The translations under genes were made by a program, and so were the position numbers. 64,000 bases of DNA from Ficedula albicollis (Eukaryota > Chordata > Aves > Passeriformes > Muscicapidae): the NCBI RefSeq assembly GCF_000247815.1, contig NC_021684.1, positions 5,963,814-6,027,813 on the forward strand. The letters run 5' to 3'. Numbering within the stretch: position 1 is the first letter of the stretch; the number at the start of each line of letters is the position of its first letter. The notes under the pieces are model-generated. The model was not told the DNA's origin. It did not search any database and saw only the letters and a program-made list of their open reading frames with translations. Below are positions 27,201 to 42,200 of the stretch, piece by piece.

Positions 27201-30200
27201 AGAAGAGAGGTAGCTACTTCTGTTCCATTAATTTTGAATGTACCAAATTAAAAATGAACCCACACATATAATGTGTTGCTGCAGCTTTGCCTGCTGAAAG
27301 GACCTGCTGATCGTCTGCTTGTCCCCCAGTCTTTTATTTTCAAGTTCAGAGAGATTTATTTTATTTTGGTCTTTATCAGCCAGGCCAGAGGGCTTTTAAG
27401 AAAAGATATGGGTAGATACTAACCCCCTATGTGAGCTCTTTAGTCAGAATATATTGGGGTACCAGTATTATTTCAAGGATACTAAAAAAGAAAACAATAG
27501 TTTTTTACTTTAGCTTTCTGATAATAAACTTAACAATTAATATTCCCATTGACCTTTCAGTCATTTTCATTTTGACAAATACTGGTGGTGTTGTCTATGA
27601 TCATGCTTTAATGCTTCTAAAGAACTGAGGCTTTCTAAGCCTTTATGTTTTGGCTGCTGTGGATGTGAAGAGGAGTGGGTTTGCACTCTTTTGTAGGGAG
27701 GAAGCATACCATGAAGGTCCTTTATTTCACAGTTCCTGGCTGTGTCTGTCCATGCTCCATTGTGCACCATGTTTAAAGGGGTAAATAAGCTCTCCAATTG
27801 CACCTTTCCACAGACAGGAGCAGAGCTGTCCTTGAGTCATATTTCTAACGTGGTTCATCTTCCCTAGCAGATGTCAGCAGCACTAAAGCCTGGTTACTCC
27901 AGGCTCAAAGTGAGGCACTGACATCAAGAACCTTGGCTAATATAGAAATATGACATTACTAACATCTATTTTTCCCTTCTTGAACTAAGAAGCTGAAAAG
28001 AGCGAAGATTCCTCTGGATCAGCTGGGCTGTCAAGTTTGCATCGGACCTACAGCCAGGACTGCAGCTTCAAGAACAGCATGTACCATGTGGGGGATTATG
28101 TGTATGTGGAGCCTGCAGAGGCCAACCTGCAGCCTCACATTGTCTGCATTGAGAGGCTGTGGGAAGATTCAGCTGGTAAGGATGTCCTCACTGCAGGAAA
28201 ACACTAGGGTGAAACATTTATTATTATTTAAAGCTTCCAGTTTGATTTTTTTTTTCTTGTGTCGATGTTACTTATTTTATTTGCAGAACTGTTTGAACCA
28301 GGGAGTATTTTTTTGTTGTTGTTGTTTCTGAGTTGCTTTTTTCTAAAGGATGTTGCAAATAGAAAATTCTTGGGACAGCATGGGCTTTTTATTTCTGCCT
28401 ACCATGAAATTGTAAGCCTTGCAGGGATGGAATTCTGAGTGGGATGGACTCTTTGTAATTTAGATGCACTGTTTTTCTGTGCTGAGAAATCTGAACCAAA
28501 AATGGGCACAGGTTTCCTTTGATTTAGAAAAATACTACATATTTGTAACTAATTTATAAATTATTGTTATCAACTTGAGTTTGTCATCCCATAATTTGTC
28601 GCAGCATAAAATGAAAGTAATAGTTCTGAAAAAGCTAAAAAACAGTTGCCTGAGATTCTTTAAATAATCAGGTGATTGTTGTGTGGGCTTCAAAGCCATT
28701 TCAAGGCCTGAAAGTCAAGATCTCTAAATAAGAACAAATTTATTTTTCATTTTGCTGAGTCAGGTTTTACTGGAGTAATAATAATTGTCAGGCTTTTTAA
28801 AAAACCTTGTTTTCCTTTTCTGAAAAGTTGAATATTGCACTGTTAAAAAGCAGATTGCCCTTAGTATAAACAACTACATGGCTATTTGATTAATCAGTCA
28901 ATTGCTAATTGTTTTTACTTGTCTCAGGCACTAAAGAATATAATTTTACTATTTTTTTTTCTTTCTGTCTCCGTTCTCTTTTTTTGTTGTTTTCTATTTT
29001 AAAGGAGAGAAGTGGCTCTATGGCTGCTGGTTTTATCGACCAAATGAAACTTTTCATCTTGCAACACGAAAATTCCTGGAGAAAGAAGTTTTTAAAAGTG
29101 ATTATTACAATAAAGTTCCTGTTAGCAAAATTTTAGGCAAATGTGTGGTCATGTTTGTCAAGGTGAGAGACTATTCAGACTAATTTATAAAGCAAGTAAT
29201 GCTTTCTGCTGTTCCCTGTGGAGCTGTAGGCACTCTAACCATAGACATTCCACTAATACCTAGGTAAAATGGGATTTGCTTCTGTGGGCTGTTTGGATCT
29301 TCCTTTGCTTCCTGAGCTCCATGGTTGACCCAGGTGTTGGAGTTTCTCTGTGCTGGTTGATTTGTGATTATGGTCACCCCTGGGTTGGTGGATGTGTCCT
29401 TTTCCAAGTCACAGCTCAGAAATCTTGTGAAGGTGTTTTCAGGCTGTGTTAAGGCACTGGATTGATAAATGAATAAAACCTAACTCTTCTCACATGCCAA
29501 CCTGTACTGAATTAGCTCCTTCTCCAAGGGTGGCATTTCTTGTTTGTTGTTATTCTTAATAAAACTTGGATGTCAAACTGGGAGAACTCAGCAAAAAGGC
29601 TTTTGACAGAAGCGTAGAAAAAACTGAAGCCTTGAGAGGGAGTTCACTGCGTGTCTGTGGGGTGTGGGTGTTGCTGAAATATTTCATATTTTTTCTTCAA
29701 TCTACAGGAATATTTTAAATTGTGCCCTGAAAACTTCAGAGATGAGGATGTCTACGTTTGCGAGTCGCGCTATTCTGCGAAGACAAAGTCTTTTAAAAAG
29801 ATTAAATTGTGGACTATGCCTGTGAGCTCTGTCAGATTTGTCCCACGAGATGTTCCCCTGCCTGTGGTCAGAGTGGCTTCTGTGTTTGCCAATACAGACA
29901 AAGTAGATGAGGAGAAACACAGTGAAACACTGGAGGACAGTAAGGTGGGAGAAAGTATCCTTCATCTTGAAAAGGTATGCAAGGGGAACATTGGTTTATT
30001 TGACAGATAGAGAATGACAAGGTGTTTACCCTCATGGCTTCAGTTTCACCACATCCAGACACAATAAAATATGAATGAATATAATATTTCTGTTATTAAT
30101 TATATTACAGACATTTGTAAATTAACACAAAATAGAAATAGACATAACAGAAAATAATCAACTGTGTAAATATTTGTTACAAAGCTCTTTCTTGTGGTCA

Positions 30201-33200
30201 TGTGATGGGATTGGTTGTGTTTTTCATTACTCCAGAAAATCACACTTTTAGTGTAAAGTCTGCTCTAAGCCTAAAGAACCAGTAGAATTAAAAGTCTAAT
30301 TTTAGTTCATGGCACTGCTGAAATGCTTTGTTGTGTAGCATTTCAGTAAAAGTCAGTAGCTAGGCAGCAGTAAGCAATACATAATATTCTATTATTTGTG
30401 GCCTGTTTGTGGTTGATAACTAAGTAGTTTATTGTCAAAATAATTAAAAATATTTCTGTCCAGCTTAGTGGATAAAATGGTTCATTTATTGTACCTAGAG
30501 TAAGAAAACAAATCGATTTAGGTAAATGTATTAAAATCAGCTAAATTTAATTAGTTTTGTCTGAAATAAATTTGGAGCCATGGAAAAATAAATTACTCAT
30601 AAAATATCATAAATTACTAAAAAAACATGAAAAATCCACTTTGCATTTTCAAACAGAACCTGAGAACACAGCACACCCATTGTCAGCTTTTGTCAGACAC
30701 ACAGTGTGTAGTAGTGTATTTATTCACATCATGACAAAAGATGAAATTAATTCTGGTGAGAGAGCTAAAGTTCATAGTAACTTTCCATTCCATGCCTTGG
30801 TGAGACTGCCTGTGCTTCCTTGGCTTTCTGGAATACCAGGCTGAAGGATTAAGTGAGGCACAATTTGAGTTTTTACCAAAAAAAGGCCAGTTTACTTTGA
30901 AGCACTAGAACAAAAAAGGACCTGTAAATGACTATTGTGGCAAAATTAGAGCTTTGTGAAATAGTCATGCCTGTGACAGACAGGGAGGGTATCTTTGACT
31001 TTGCAGTTTTTATTCAGGAAACTTTTGCACACACTTCTCTGCTTAGTGCTTACCTACTATTGTTAACATAAGGATAGAGAAAAGCCTTTTACTGGTACCT
31101 GGCTTGTTTTCCTCCTTCCTCAAGTTTCTAGTGCACACATTTCTCTGCTTAGTGCTTACCTATTATTGTTAACATAAGGATAGAGAAAAGCCTTTTACTG
31201 GTACCTGGCTTGTTTTCCTCCTTCCTCAAGTTTCTGAATGTTTCTTCTTCTGCAGGACAAAGAAGATGTTCCAGTAGAAATGTCCAATGGGGAACCTGGT
31301 TGCCATTACTTTGAGCAGCTCTGCTACAATGACATGTGGCTGAAAGTTGGGGACTGTGTCTTCATAAAATCTCACGGGTTGGTGCGGCCTCGTGTAGGAA
31401 GGTAGGGACAATTTCTTTGTTTGCAGTTTACAGCTGCCAAAATAACTTGTATTAAAGAGGGGCTGGTTGCAAAAAGATATAAAAGAGGATGGGAAAAATG
31501 TGAGTGAAATGTTACAAGGTCTTGATAGATTGAGGTGGAATTTCAGCTGCCTGATGAAAACCTGATCCAGTTGTACAGTTGGAATTGGCTGTTGTGTATT
31601 CATTTTCCACTGATGGTCTTTCTGAACACCCTACTGCCTCATTTGGGAAAAAAGGCCTTTCATCATTGGTTTCTTTGCAGAATTGAGAAGATGTGGGTAC
31701 GAGATGGAGCTGCATATTTCTTTGGTCCAATCTTTATACATCCTGAAGAAACTGAGCATGAGCCAACGAAAATGTTCTACAAGAAGGAAGTGTTTTTGAG
31801 TAACTTGGAAGAAACCTGTCCCATGACTTGCATTTTGGGTAATTATTGTCAACTTTAATCTGATGGACATTTTCTTTCTCTACACAATCTGAAGTGATTG
31901 AAGGCTATGTGTAGGCTTGATTCCAAGTATGTCTCTTTTATTGGGGGAGGTAGGAGATATTATTCAGTGAGTTTCTAATATCCATTCCTGCCTGTGGGAC
32001 CTGTGGTGAGAATTCATTATAAGGAAGCTTTCTTACAATGAGGGAATTACATATATGATATGAAAGTGAACATTGTTTGCAGCCAGAGAACAGAAAACCC
32101 CATTTTTCTTACATATGAATGTAATTACTCCAGTACATATTACCTGGAAAGTTGCAAAAAGGAGTAGGAAATTGAAATTTGATGTGTTGCAGAAGCTGTG
32201 TACTTTGTTTTGGAGTTACAGTGCTGTAATAAATATGGTAACTGACAGTGATCATGGGGACTTGTGATTTTGTGGATTCTCTAGTTCTTAAAAAAATCCA
32301 AAAGCTGCATTAAGTTGCTGTAGGTTTCTTGTGAGTGGCATTGTTTGATTGGAATATCAATTGATGTATTTTCTGTAGTTGCATCAAATGCCAGGAATCT
32401 TCCAAACTTATAAGACAGGCAAAAAATGGACTTTCCACACTTTAAAAAAAGAGTCTGCAAGTGTGGCTGCCTTCTTACCCAGCTCTTTCATTTCTGCAGG
32501 AAAGTGTGTCGTTCTGTCATTCAAAGACTTCCTCTCCTGCAGACCAACAGAAATCTCCGAAAATGATGTTTTTCTTTGCGAGAGCCGCTACAATGAAAGC
32601 GACAAACAAATGAAGAAATTCAAGGGGTTGAAGAGGTTTTCACTGTCTGCAAAAGTTGTAGATGATGAAATATACTATTTTAGGTAAAAATGAGGGGGTC
32701 ACCTGAGTGCTCTTCTGGATTGTGGTGGACTGGCAGCTAAGCCCCCACTCAGCCTCTTGGTCACTGCCCCACACTGGAATAGGGGAGAGAATCTGAAAGG
32801 CAGAAGGAGAAAAACTCCTGGCTCAAAACAGGAGTTAAAGCAGTTGGAAAAGTTCACAAACAGAGCATGATGTGGAATTAATTCCTTACTTTTCGTCAGC
32901 AGGCAGATGCTTAGCTGTTTCCTGGAAAGCAGGGCCTTGGCACATGGAATGGTTACTGGGAAGGACAAACGCCACAACCCTGAATGTACCCTGTCCTCTC
33001 CTTCTCCCTGTATTTTATGGCTGAGCACGGTGTCAAGAGTATGGAATGTCCCCTTGGTTGGTTTGGCTTAGCTGTGCTGGTTGTCTCCCCTCCCAAATCT
33101 GCTCCAGCCTGCTGGGGCATAGAGTGGGGTAGAGGAAAGGCCTTGATGCTGAACTGTTCAGCACTAAATACAGCAGAATGTGTTACCCACACTATTATCT

Positions 33201-36200
33201 CACGTATCCAAAACACAGCACCTGTGCAGGGAATTAACCCCATCCCAGCCTGACCCAGGATATCCACAGAGATGTGATTTCAGATAACCACACTCTTGGG
33301 AATAAGTCCAGATAGCATCAATCTTTTTATGGTCTTAATACCAATTGATGTTTTCTTTTTATTCCTGTGACTTCAAGAAATGTCATTTGTTTGTCAGATT
33401 GGTACGTTCTCTCTATATTGTGAAAATACTTAAGTCCTCATTATGAGGAAGGAGAATCTTTTGGTGAACATTCATATTAATAAAATAAATACTAAGTTCT
33501 AACTTAAGTAAAATGTGATATCTGAGGAAGCTGTGGTGTTGACTGCCTTCTATTGTAGAAATTAAGTACTTGTATTGAAATCCCCTTCTAACTCATAAAA
33601 AATCCTTCTAACAAGTGACTGAAATGAAACAGTGGCCAGAGACACAAAATTAGTTCTGCTCAGAGTTCTGAAAGGAAGCATAGGTACAAGTCACCATTGT
33701 TTCTCTATTGTTCAGTCAGAAATAGAGAAAAGTTGATCTTCTCTTCAAAAACAAGTTTGTTTTCCTATAAGGTATAATTCTGTTCTCAGCTGCTTTTTGT
33801 CTTCCTCCTCCATCTTCCAGAAAACCCATAGTTCCTCAGAAGGAGCCATCTCCTCTACTGGAAAAGAAGATTCAGCAGCTGGAAGCAAAATTTGCTGAGT
33901 TGGAAGGAGGTGATGAGGACATGGAAGAGATGGGAGAAGAGGAAGGTGATATGACTGAAACACCTTCTATGCCTCAGCTTCAGGCCCCCTTAGCCAGTGA
34001 TTTGGATATAATGCCTTATACTCCACCACAGGTAAGGACTTTCCTTCAGGAACCCTTAAACCTTTATATTCCACTTTCTTTTCCCAATCCAAATGAAGAA
34101 AGTAACATTTTATCATATACAATCAAAGGATTGACACTGAAGTTTATAAGTGTATGGAGTAAATGACAAACCAATTTTGGCATGTCCAATATGATATCTA
34201 GGTGATAGTGTTTCATTCCATTAAAATATTTTTAAAGGAAATCATTCAGCTGAAGAAAACCCAGGATATATTTTTATGTATTAGTGTTGTTTCTAATAAT
34301 GAGGTTTTCTGTGACACTTGTTGAGAAGTATCAGGTCTTTATATAAAATTCAAACACAAATTTTCTTACACAAGCCCTGGAATTTGGGTGTGGAAGCAGA
34401 GTGAGGAGCAGCTTTACTGGAAATTCAACTAACCAAAAAAGTTTGTTTGCAACTGGATTAAACCCTTTATCTGTGTCACCACACTCCCACATCCAAGCTA
34501 ATGCCAGTCTTAAAGAGGCAGTGGGAATGATCTGCTGGGAACAGGAGGGAGTTTCAGACACCTTTCTGACCAGCAATATGGATTTTTGCTGCATTACATT
34601 GAAAGGATGCGACCCCAGGGTAGAAATGTCTTTGGATGTTGTGAAGGAGTTGCTGAAGTTGAAATCTTTTGCTTGGTTTGAGTTTTACCATGTGGGCAAC
34701 CACCAAATGCATTTTCCCTTGCAAGATTGCTCACTGCTCTTGTTTAACATGCTGAGTTTTATAAGCAGCTTGAAAATTCTTCAAGAGTATTCCAATAGAA
34801 GTGGAATTTTATCTAACGACTATTGAACCCCAGAACTTTTAAACTTTTTTTTTTTTCTTCTGCCGACAAAGAAGCTCTTATAACACCTAAGTATAAGAGG
34901 AGACAGGACAACTGAATATGTGGGGCTTGGCAGATAGGTGGGGATGCTTTCCTGCTGCAGTTCACTGTGAATCGAGTCAAAGTACTTAAAAAAAAGATGT
35001 GCAGCTTCATTCTTTGCTTCAGCAGTATGGCTGAGAAAAGGCATAAAAGGGGGTCCTGGCTGATTTCTTCTTTTAACAAGTCTGAAAGTAAATATGCAGT
35101 TATCTGGCTGCAGTGGAAAAGACTGTTCATTTAAAAATGTGTGTGTGGGAGATGGAAAAGAACAGAGAATGCAAGAACCAAATGTGGAATTCTTACAATT
35201 TCTCCAAGTCCTGTTTGCCCTTCCAAGCTGGTGGGGAGGCTTTCACACTAGATTACTGCTATCAAAACTGTTGCAAGAGCTGTATAGGCTAAAACAGCTG
35301 GTGAACTTGTAGCTGTCTCTTTGCAGGTGTGTCAGAGGCCAAATATATTATTAGATTTCCCTCTTTTTGGTTTGAGAACTCTCCATCTGTCAGTGTGGGT
35401 GGAGGCCAAATATATCTTATTAGATTTCCCTCTTTTTGGTTTGAGAACTCTCCATCTGTCAGTGTGGGCTTGCCCAAGAAGCCAGGATGGAATTGAAATT
35501 GTATCTGCCCTGTGTATCATCCCAAACCCTTTGTGGAGTTTTCTTCACTTCCTCCAGACAAGTTGTCTTTAGGTTCCTAATGGAAACTTCAAGGATGGAT
35601 TGCAAGTTAGTGTAGTGGAGTTTAAAATCACATTTAATGTGCCTTAGTTCATCTTGTTTAAATTGATAAGCAAGACTTTTAAAGTATTCTTGGTGTTACT
35701 AAAATGTTTTTAGCTGAGAGGAGAGTGTTGAGCTGTGGGGTCAAAGCATCAAGTAGAAAGAGTCAGTAACATGGCCAGAATTTCGGGAAAGGAAGGAAAC
35801 AGTTAAATATATCTTTGTTTCCTTTTTAGCCTCCACCAGGTACTTGGAAACAATGACACTTTTCAAGATGTGACAGATTTGTAACGTTTGGGGTATGAGA
35901 AAGGCTTTCAGAGGGTTTTGATGTGATGATATATTTATAGGTCTTACTGGTCAGAGTATGGATGAAATGAATGGTTTCCTGTGATAAATACAGATGGAAG
36001 GACCCTCAAAAAGAGGCTCCAGCTGTGGTATCTCAGTATAGAGATGCTAGAATAGGTTAATTTTTTGGTGGTTGAAAACATCAAGGAGCTCTCACCCGGG
36101 GGCATCCATAGTAGGAAAAGCAAAGGAGCAGAATTTTTGTTACTCTTCAACATAAGAACATGATGTGAACCTGTGATGCAGGTAAAAAGTGATCAACAAA

Positions 36201-39200
36201 ACTGGGCTTTGGTTTTTCAGGGAGAAATGGCTACTTATGTAATGAGAAGTGAACACTGGAGAGAAGGGAGGGTCTGACGGGCAAAATAACGTTTAGAAGG
36301 TGGAATGAGGGAGAGTAGGGATTGCAAAGGCCAAGGAGGAAGTGGGGAAGTATTTTCCTAAAATGTGTGATGGCTAATGAAGTATTTTACTCAACTTGTG
36401 TTGGCATCATCTCTGAACAGCTCAATGGATGAAATCTGTGACATGACACAATTCCTTTTGTTCTCTTCTGGCCTTCTCTTTTGTGCACTTGTGGTCATAA
36501 CTGCTTTTTCTCACAGTCCACTCCCAAGTCTGTTAAGGGCAGCACCAAGAAGGAGGGATCAAAAAGGAAGATCAACATGAGTGGGTACATCTTGTTTAGC
36601 AGCGAGATGAGAGCTGTGATTAAAGCTCAGCACCCTGACTACTCCTTTGGAGAGCTCAGCAGACTTGTAGGAACTGAATGGAGAAACTTGGAAGCAACAA
36701 AAAAAGCAGAATATGAAGGTAAGTGAAAACTGAGATGCTGAACTCTTTTTCTGCCTTTTTTTCTTTCTCAACACTTTCTGTTGTTCAGATGACAGGTTTA
36801 ATAAAAGAAAATATTTATGTTTGTGTCTGGATGTACGTTAAAGAGGAGTTCATATTGAGAGATGACTGAAGAGGAGCAAAATGCATGTTTCAGTTATGTA
36901 GAGCACAACTGATAATTAGAATGTCTTTGCCACAAATAACCATATTAACAAAGACCAAGAAAATGGGAACAAATTAGAAATAAAGGGGTATGGAGCTCCT
37001 GGGCTAGAAGTCAGTTGGAAAAATATTTTGCCAATGTTTCCTTAAAGAAGGACTGAGAAGCTCTTGAGAGCTGTAGCAACAGGTAAGAAAGGCTTACAGG
37101 GGAGTGTGGAAAAGTTCATTATTAACAGTACTTAGAGTCCTCAGAGGCTTAGGACTGTACTGTAAATATGACCTATTGTTCAGTACAGTATTAATCAACT
37201 CTTGTAACTGATTTTGTCAAGAGATTTCATATCCTGAAGTAAGCCTAGGAATATTCCATAATCATGAGATATTTTAGACCTATCTTTTATTCCTTTCCTC
37301 CCTTCTTTTCCTCAATTCCTTCCCTCCTTTCCTTTCCCTTCCTCCTTTTCTTTCCTCCCTCCTTTCCTTCCATTCCTTCTGATAAATAGTCACTGTGTTT
37401 TAACTTTTATTTGATTAAAATAAAATAGAGTGGATCTTTAACAGCCAGCCCTTACCCAAGCCAAATACATGGGCTTAACATCCATAATTATTTCTCTAGT
37501 TCTCTAGCATGTCAATACTATTAACTACTGTATTGATGCAACTTTATTGAAAGAAAATGCTCCTTTGGATAGGAACATTTCAGCACCCTGGAAAGTTATG
37601 GCCCAATTCAGTTACAACTTTGAAAATGAGATTTGATAGGTTTTCTGCACACCCATAACTTAAAGTAGCTTTGATCTTGAAGCTAGAAGCTTGCATGCTG
37701 TCACTGTCCCCTCTCAGCCACCTCAGTTCTTCCTGAATTTTCAGTAGCACCTCTTTGCAGCTCTGGAGGGTAGCACATCACCCTTTGCTCTGTGCAAGTT
37801 TGCTTTGCAAATGCTGCGAAGGGAAACGGTAATGCTCTTTCTTTGTGAGACTGCTGGGGCCTTACTTTGTTCTGTAGTTTCCTTTTCCACCCTTCTAGGT
37901 GCATGTGTGATCTTTTTATTGGCAGATCTGTCCTTACAGTCTCCTTCTTCAGCAGGAGGATGGCTGGCATGTCACTGCTTCCTCGCTTAGAGCAGCTTGA
38001 AGCCCTGCACTTCTGCAGGAGGGCTGTTGGTCCACCGTGTTAATGAGTGTCTGTGTGCTCCCCTTTTAATCTTCCTTCTCAATTAAAATTTTCCAAGGCT
38101 TTTGGGGTTTGAGCTTCAGTGTCCCTGGCTTGGTGTCTGTCCTGAACTAGACCTCCTTTTACTTGGTTTTGAGGGGTTGGGATGGGGTAACAAAGTGTCA
38201 GAACTATGCTTATCATGTGTGAAAGGAGAGAAACTCCACCTCTTTCCACTGTGAGGAGTCAGAATTCGTGTGTTCCCTGGTGTGGATGTGAGCCAGGGAG
38301 CAGAGAATGGGCATGGTTTGGCATCTCAGTGAAAAAAGGGTGCTGCCATTTTCTGGTGAGAAGTAGTGTACGTTTTAGATCCATTTTGACCCACTGATAG
38401 TTTTGTTTGGTTTGTGTGGAGGGTATTAGTTGTTTTTTAGCAGTAGTTGGGCAGAGAAGAGGCTGCGTTGGAAGTGCCTGCATGGCTAAATAGAGTAAAA
38501 TATGGGAATGCATGAGATTGAGGGAAAGGCCTGAACTTTCAGATACCTCCTCCAGTTCCCTTTGACAATATTATTCCATTTGTTACTTCTGTGGCAGTCA
38601 GGCATGGATAGGGGCTAGGTAGATCTTGAGTACTGTCCTACATCAGGTCCTTCTTCAAACCTCAGCACTCTGGAGTCTGATAAAGCTGAACACTTAACAG
38701 TAATTTTTCATTCATCAGAGTGTCTCTTTTGCTTTTGTCTGACCATTTTTTGTTTTTTAGCTGGCCAAAAGTAGGTGAGAGTCAGAACAACTGCTTCATC
38801 TTTTCCCAAAGTGCTTGCTGTGCTCTGGAGAGGATTTTCTCAATTTTCTACTTCAGGATCTACCTTTAAATATGTTGTGTATTTTGTCCTCAACTGCATT
38901 TGAGTTGCCTGTATTAAATGTAGAAGTTTCTCTGCGTCGTCATCACTGCCTGAAATTGCAGAAGTGGGAAGAAGCAAGGAAATGAAACTGGTCTTTGAGT
39001 GTGTGGAAGTAGTGCTAGAAGCTGCACAAACAGGTTCTAGAGGAGTCAAAAGTGTGACAGATGTTCAAAGTCGTGTCCTAGAGGAAGTGAGTAACACTGG
39101 CAGGATGCATAACTTGATCTCCTTGATGAGCTTCTTCTTAGCCTTCATTGGACAGAGGACCTTGATTGCTGGTTTAGTGGCAGTTTCCATCTTTCACCAA

Positions 39201-42200
39201 TTGCAAGAGAACTCATAGCCCTGCATTCACTGTTGTTAAAAATTGCTGGAGATGTACCCTGCATCCATTTATTCTTCCTTGTTTCTCATTATGCCAGTCA
39301 GACACAACGTTCAGAGTAAACAAAGCAGGAACTTACGTGGCCCCAAGGCACCTGGAGTGGGCATTCAGTATATCTCCTTTTTTGTTTGCTTGGCTTTTGT
39401 TTTTTTTTTTCTTCTTCCCATGACCCTTTGCCCTTCCCTTAATATAAAATTGTCCTCTGGTCAGATTACCCTGCAGTAGATCTTTTGTTCTTGCAGTCAC
39501 AGTGAGAGACTTGATTGAGATAATGACCAGATTCATCGTACAAAGGACACACATGACCTCCAGTGAGCAGCACAATGTGAGTTAGACATCTTCAGAAAAA
39601 AAAAAAAACTCATAGGGGACCAAACGGGGAAATGACAGAAAGAGGCAGAGAAAACTATTTTTGGTTTATCAAAACCTGCTGCTTGTTATGTTCCAAAAGC
39701 TAAGGACCAATCTGCACTAGGGAAACTTTACAAATGCTCCCCGATTTTGCCACCACTTTTCAGCTGCATCAGCAGTAAAATACACGGGGAGCCCACACCT
39801 GACTGTGCCACCAGCTGGCACTGCTGTCTGCTCTTTGCAGCATTCCTTAGGGCACACCTGGCAGACATGGGGCTTCAGTTCCCACAGCAGCTGGCAGAGG
39901 ATCCACCCAAGAGCTGCTGGCCTTAGCTGCAGCTGGTTTGGCTGAGCCAGTGGTGTCAAAACAGGGAATGTTTTGCCACGTCCTAGTGCGGACCGAGCCT
40001 AGTGCTGGACTGCTGCTTCATGTTGGTAACACTGCTGTTATTATCATCAAATTTGTTCTTTTAATTTTTTTTAATTTTTATTTTATTATTTATTCTAATT
40101 TTTTTTGGAAGAGATAAAACTTTGTGGACATTTTTTCATGAAAGGTTCTTTAAAAGTCTTAGCTGCAGCCACATGAAATCAAATCATATGCTGTATAAAA
40201 AAGATTCATCTGTTCTACTTTATATTTGACTAAACTATGCCAGTGTCTGACTAGTCCTTTTTAATGAACAGATAATATTTTGAAAGTCTGGGTTACAAAA
40301 CAGAACTGAAAATCTAAAATACTTTTACAGAGCGGGCAGCTAAAGTTGCTGAGCAGCAGGAGAGAGAGCGAGCAGCACAGCAGCAGAATTCCTCCCCCCG
40401 GGCAGGCACTCCTGTCGGGGCTCTTATGGGGGTGGTGCCGCCACCAACACCAATGGGAATGCTCAATCAGCAGTTGACACCCGTTGCAGGTAAAATGTAG
40501 GAGCTATGACCATTTTTTCCTCATCCACTTTATCAACCCCCTTCATAACTCTGAACACTCTCTTGGGTCACGTTGGAAGCAAAAGCTCAAACTCTTCAGT
40601 CGTTCTTCATGATGAACGTGCCTAGTGCAGCGGTGGCTGGTGGCCAGCGTGACTTGCTCCAGTGGAGAGCAGCCTGTGGAAAGTGCAGGGAAGCAGGGTT
40701 CTCCTCATGCTGTGTCCTATTCTAGTAGTGTGCAGTCATGTTTATTCACTCTGCCCTGCAGAGCTCACCTTTAGCCCTTTCTGTGGCACAAGGGCAGCAG
40801 CTGAGCAGTCTTCTAGTGCATGCAGCATCATGGCAGTGGTAAAGCAGGAGGGAAATTTTTGGGGGTTTAATTGTCAGGGAGGTGAGAAGCCAACAGTCTA
40901 ACCCAGATTTTAAATCCAAGCAAAAGCTTTGTAGAACTGCCTTTTAGGCACTGGTAAGCAGAGCAGACCAGGATTTAGAGCCATTGCAGAAACAAAGACA
41001 AAATGACAACATTGCTGGTTTTATCAGGTTATTTTTCAGAATAGAACTGAGCTTGGAGAACTCTTCCACGAGGTCCCTGTTGCTGGGTGTTGAGCTCGTT
41101 ACCAGTTGTAATCCGGCTTGATTTCATAGGGAGTGTGCTCAGAGTAAGTATTTTCAGGATCAGATCTGAAGACAATGTAGTCCACTGAAGACTCTTGTAT
41201 GGAAATCAGCCATACATGAGTGAGAAAATTAATTAGGTGTGACCTGATAGGTTGTTTTCTTTCCCCAGTTTCTAAAATTCCTAAATTGCTTCAGTCGAGG
41301 TCAAAATAGTGCCGAGTAGATAAAAATGAGTATTTGGAAGGTTTTTGGTTTGAATTTTGGGGTCTTTTTAACTTTCCCTTAAGACATTCCAATTATTCAA
41401 TTTATTCTTTTGTCATTTTTCTTTTTCTTTCTCATCTCACAGGCTGTGGCCTTATTTCAAGTTGACAGCCTGAAGCGTTTTCATCTCTAAATCCCCTTTC
41501 AGTAAATAGGCTGCATGGATGTTTAACTGAAGGCACATTCTTTAGTTGGTTCATGATCTCCAGGTTACAAAGCATTTGTTTACACTGAGTTGCATTTTTC
41601 TTTTGGCTTTTTTTCACTCTGTTCATGATAATTTCCCTCTGAACTGTTTGCAGTTGGTGTATGTTTGTGTGTGTGTACACTTATCTGTGCATATATTAAG
41701 AAAAAGGAGGGGGGAAAAAAAGAGTTTCCCAGTGCTGATCTCTTTTGTGAGTAATTTACTTCAATCTAGAATATGTAGAAATACCATCCTCTTGTGTTGT
41801 GTTTTCTTAGTTTGGTTCTTGGGTTTTTTGGCACTGAGTCACTTTTCCAATTTTTGGAGGCAGGTGTTGATGAGCAGTAATACTTGCTGTTAACACTTCC
41901 TTAAACTTCCCCAGAAATGTGCATTCTGCCAACTACACATGCTACTTTATTTCCTGTGACAGCAAACCTCTATTTCAGGCCATTGTCTTATTCAAGCAGA
42001 TCAACACTCAAGGCTCTTCACTTTGGCTTTGGGAAATACTTCCTTAGAATAGATGATGAAGCAGATCCTTTTAAACTCTTTCTACTTTTGTGATCCATTT
42101 GAAAAACACAGTCTTTAATCTTTTGGTTTTCACAAGACCTACCTGGAAGTATCTTGTTCTGTTTGGACCTCTTTCATATCCTCCTCCATCCTTGGATTGC

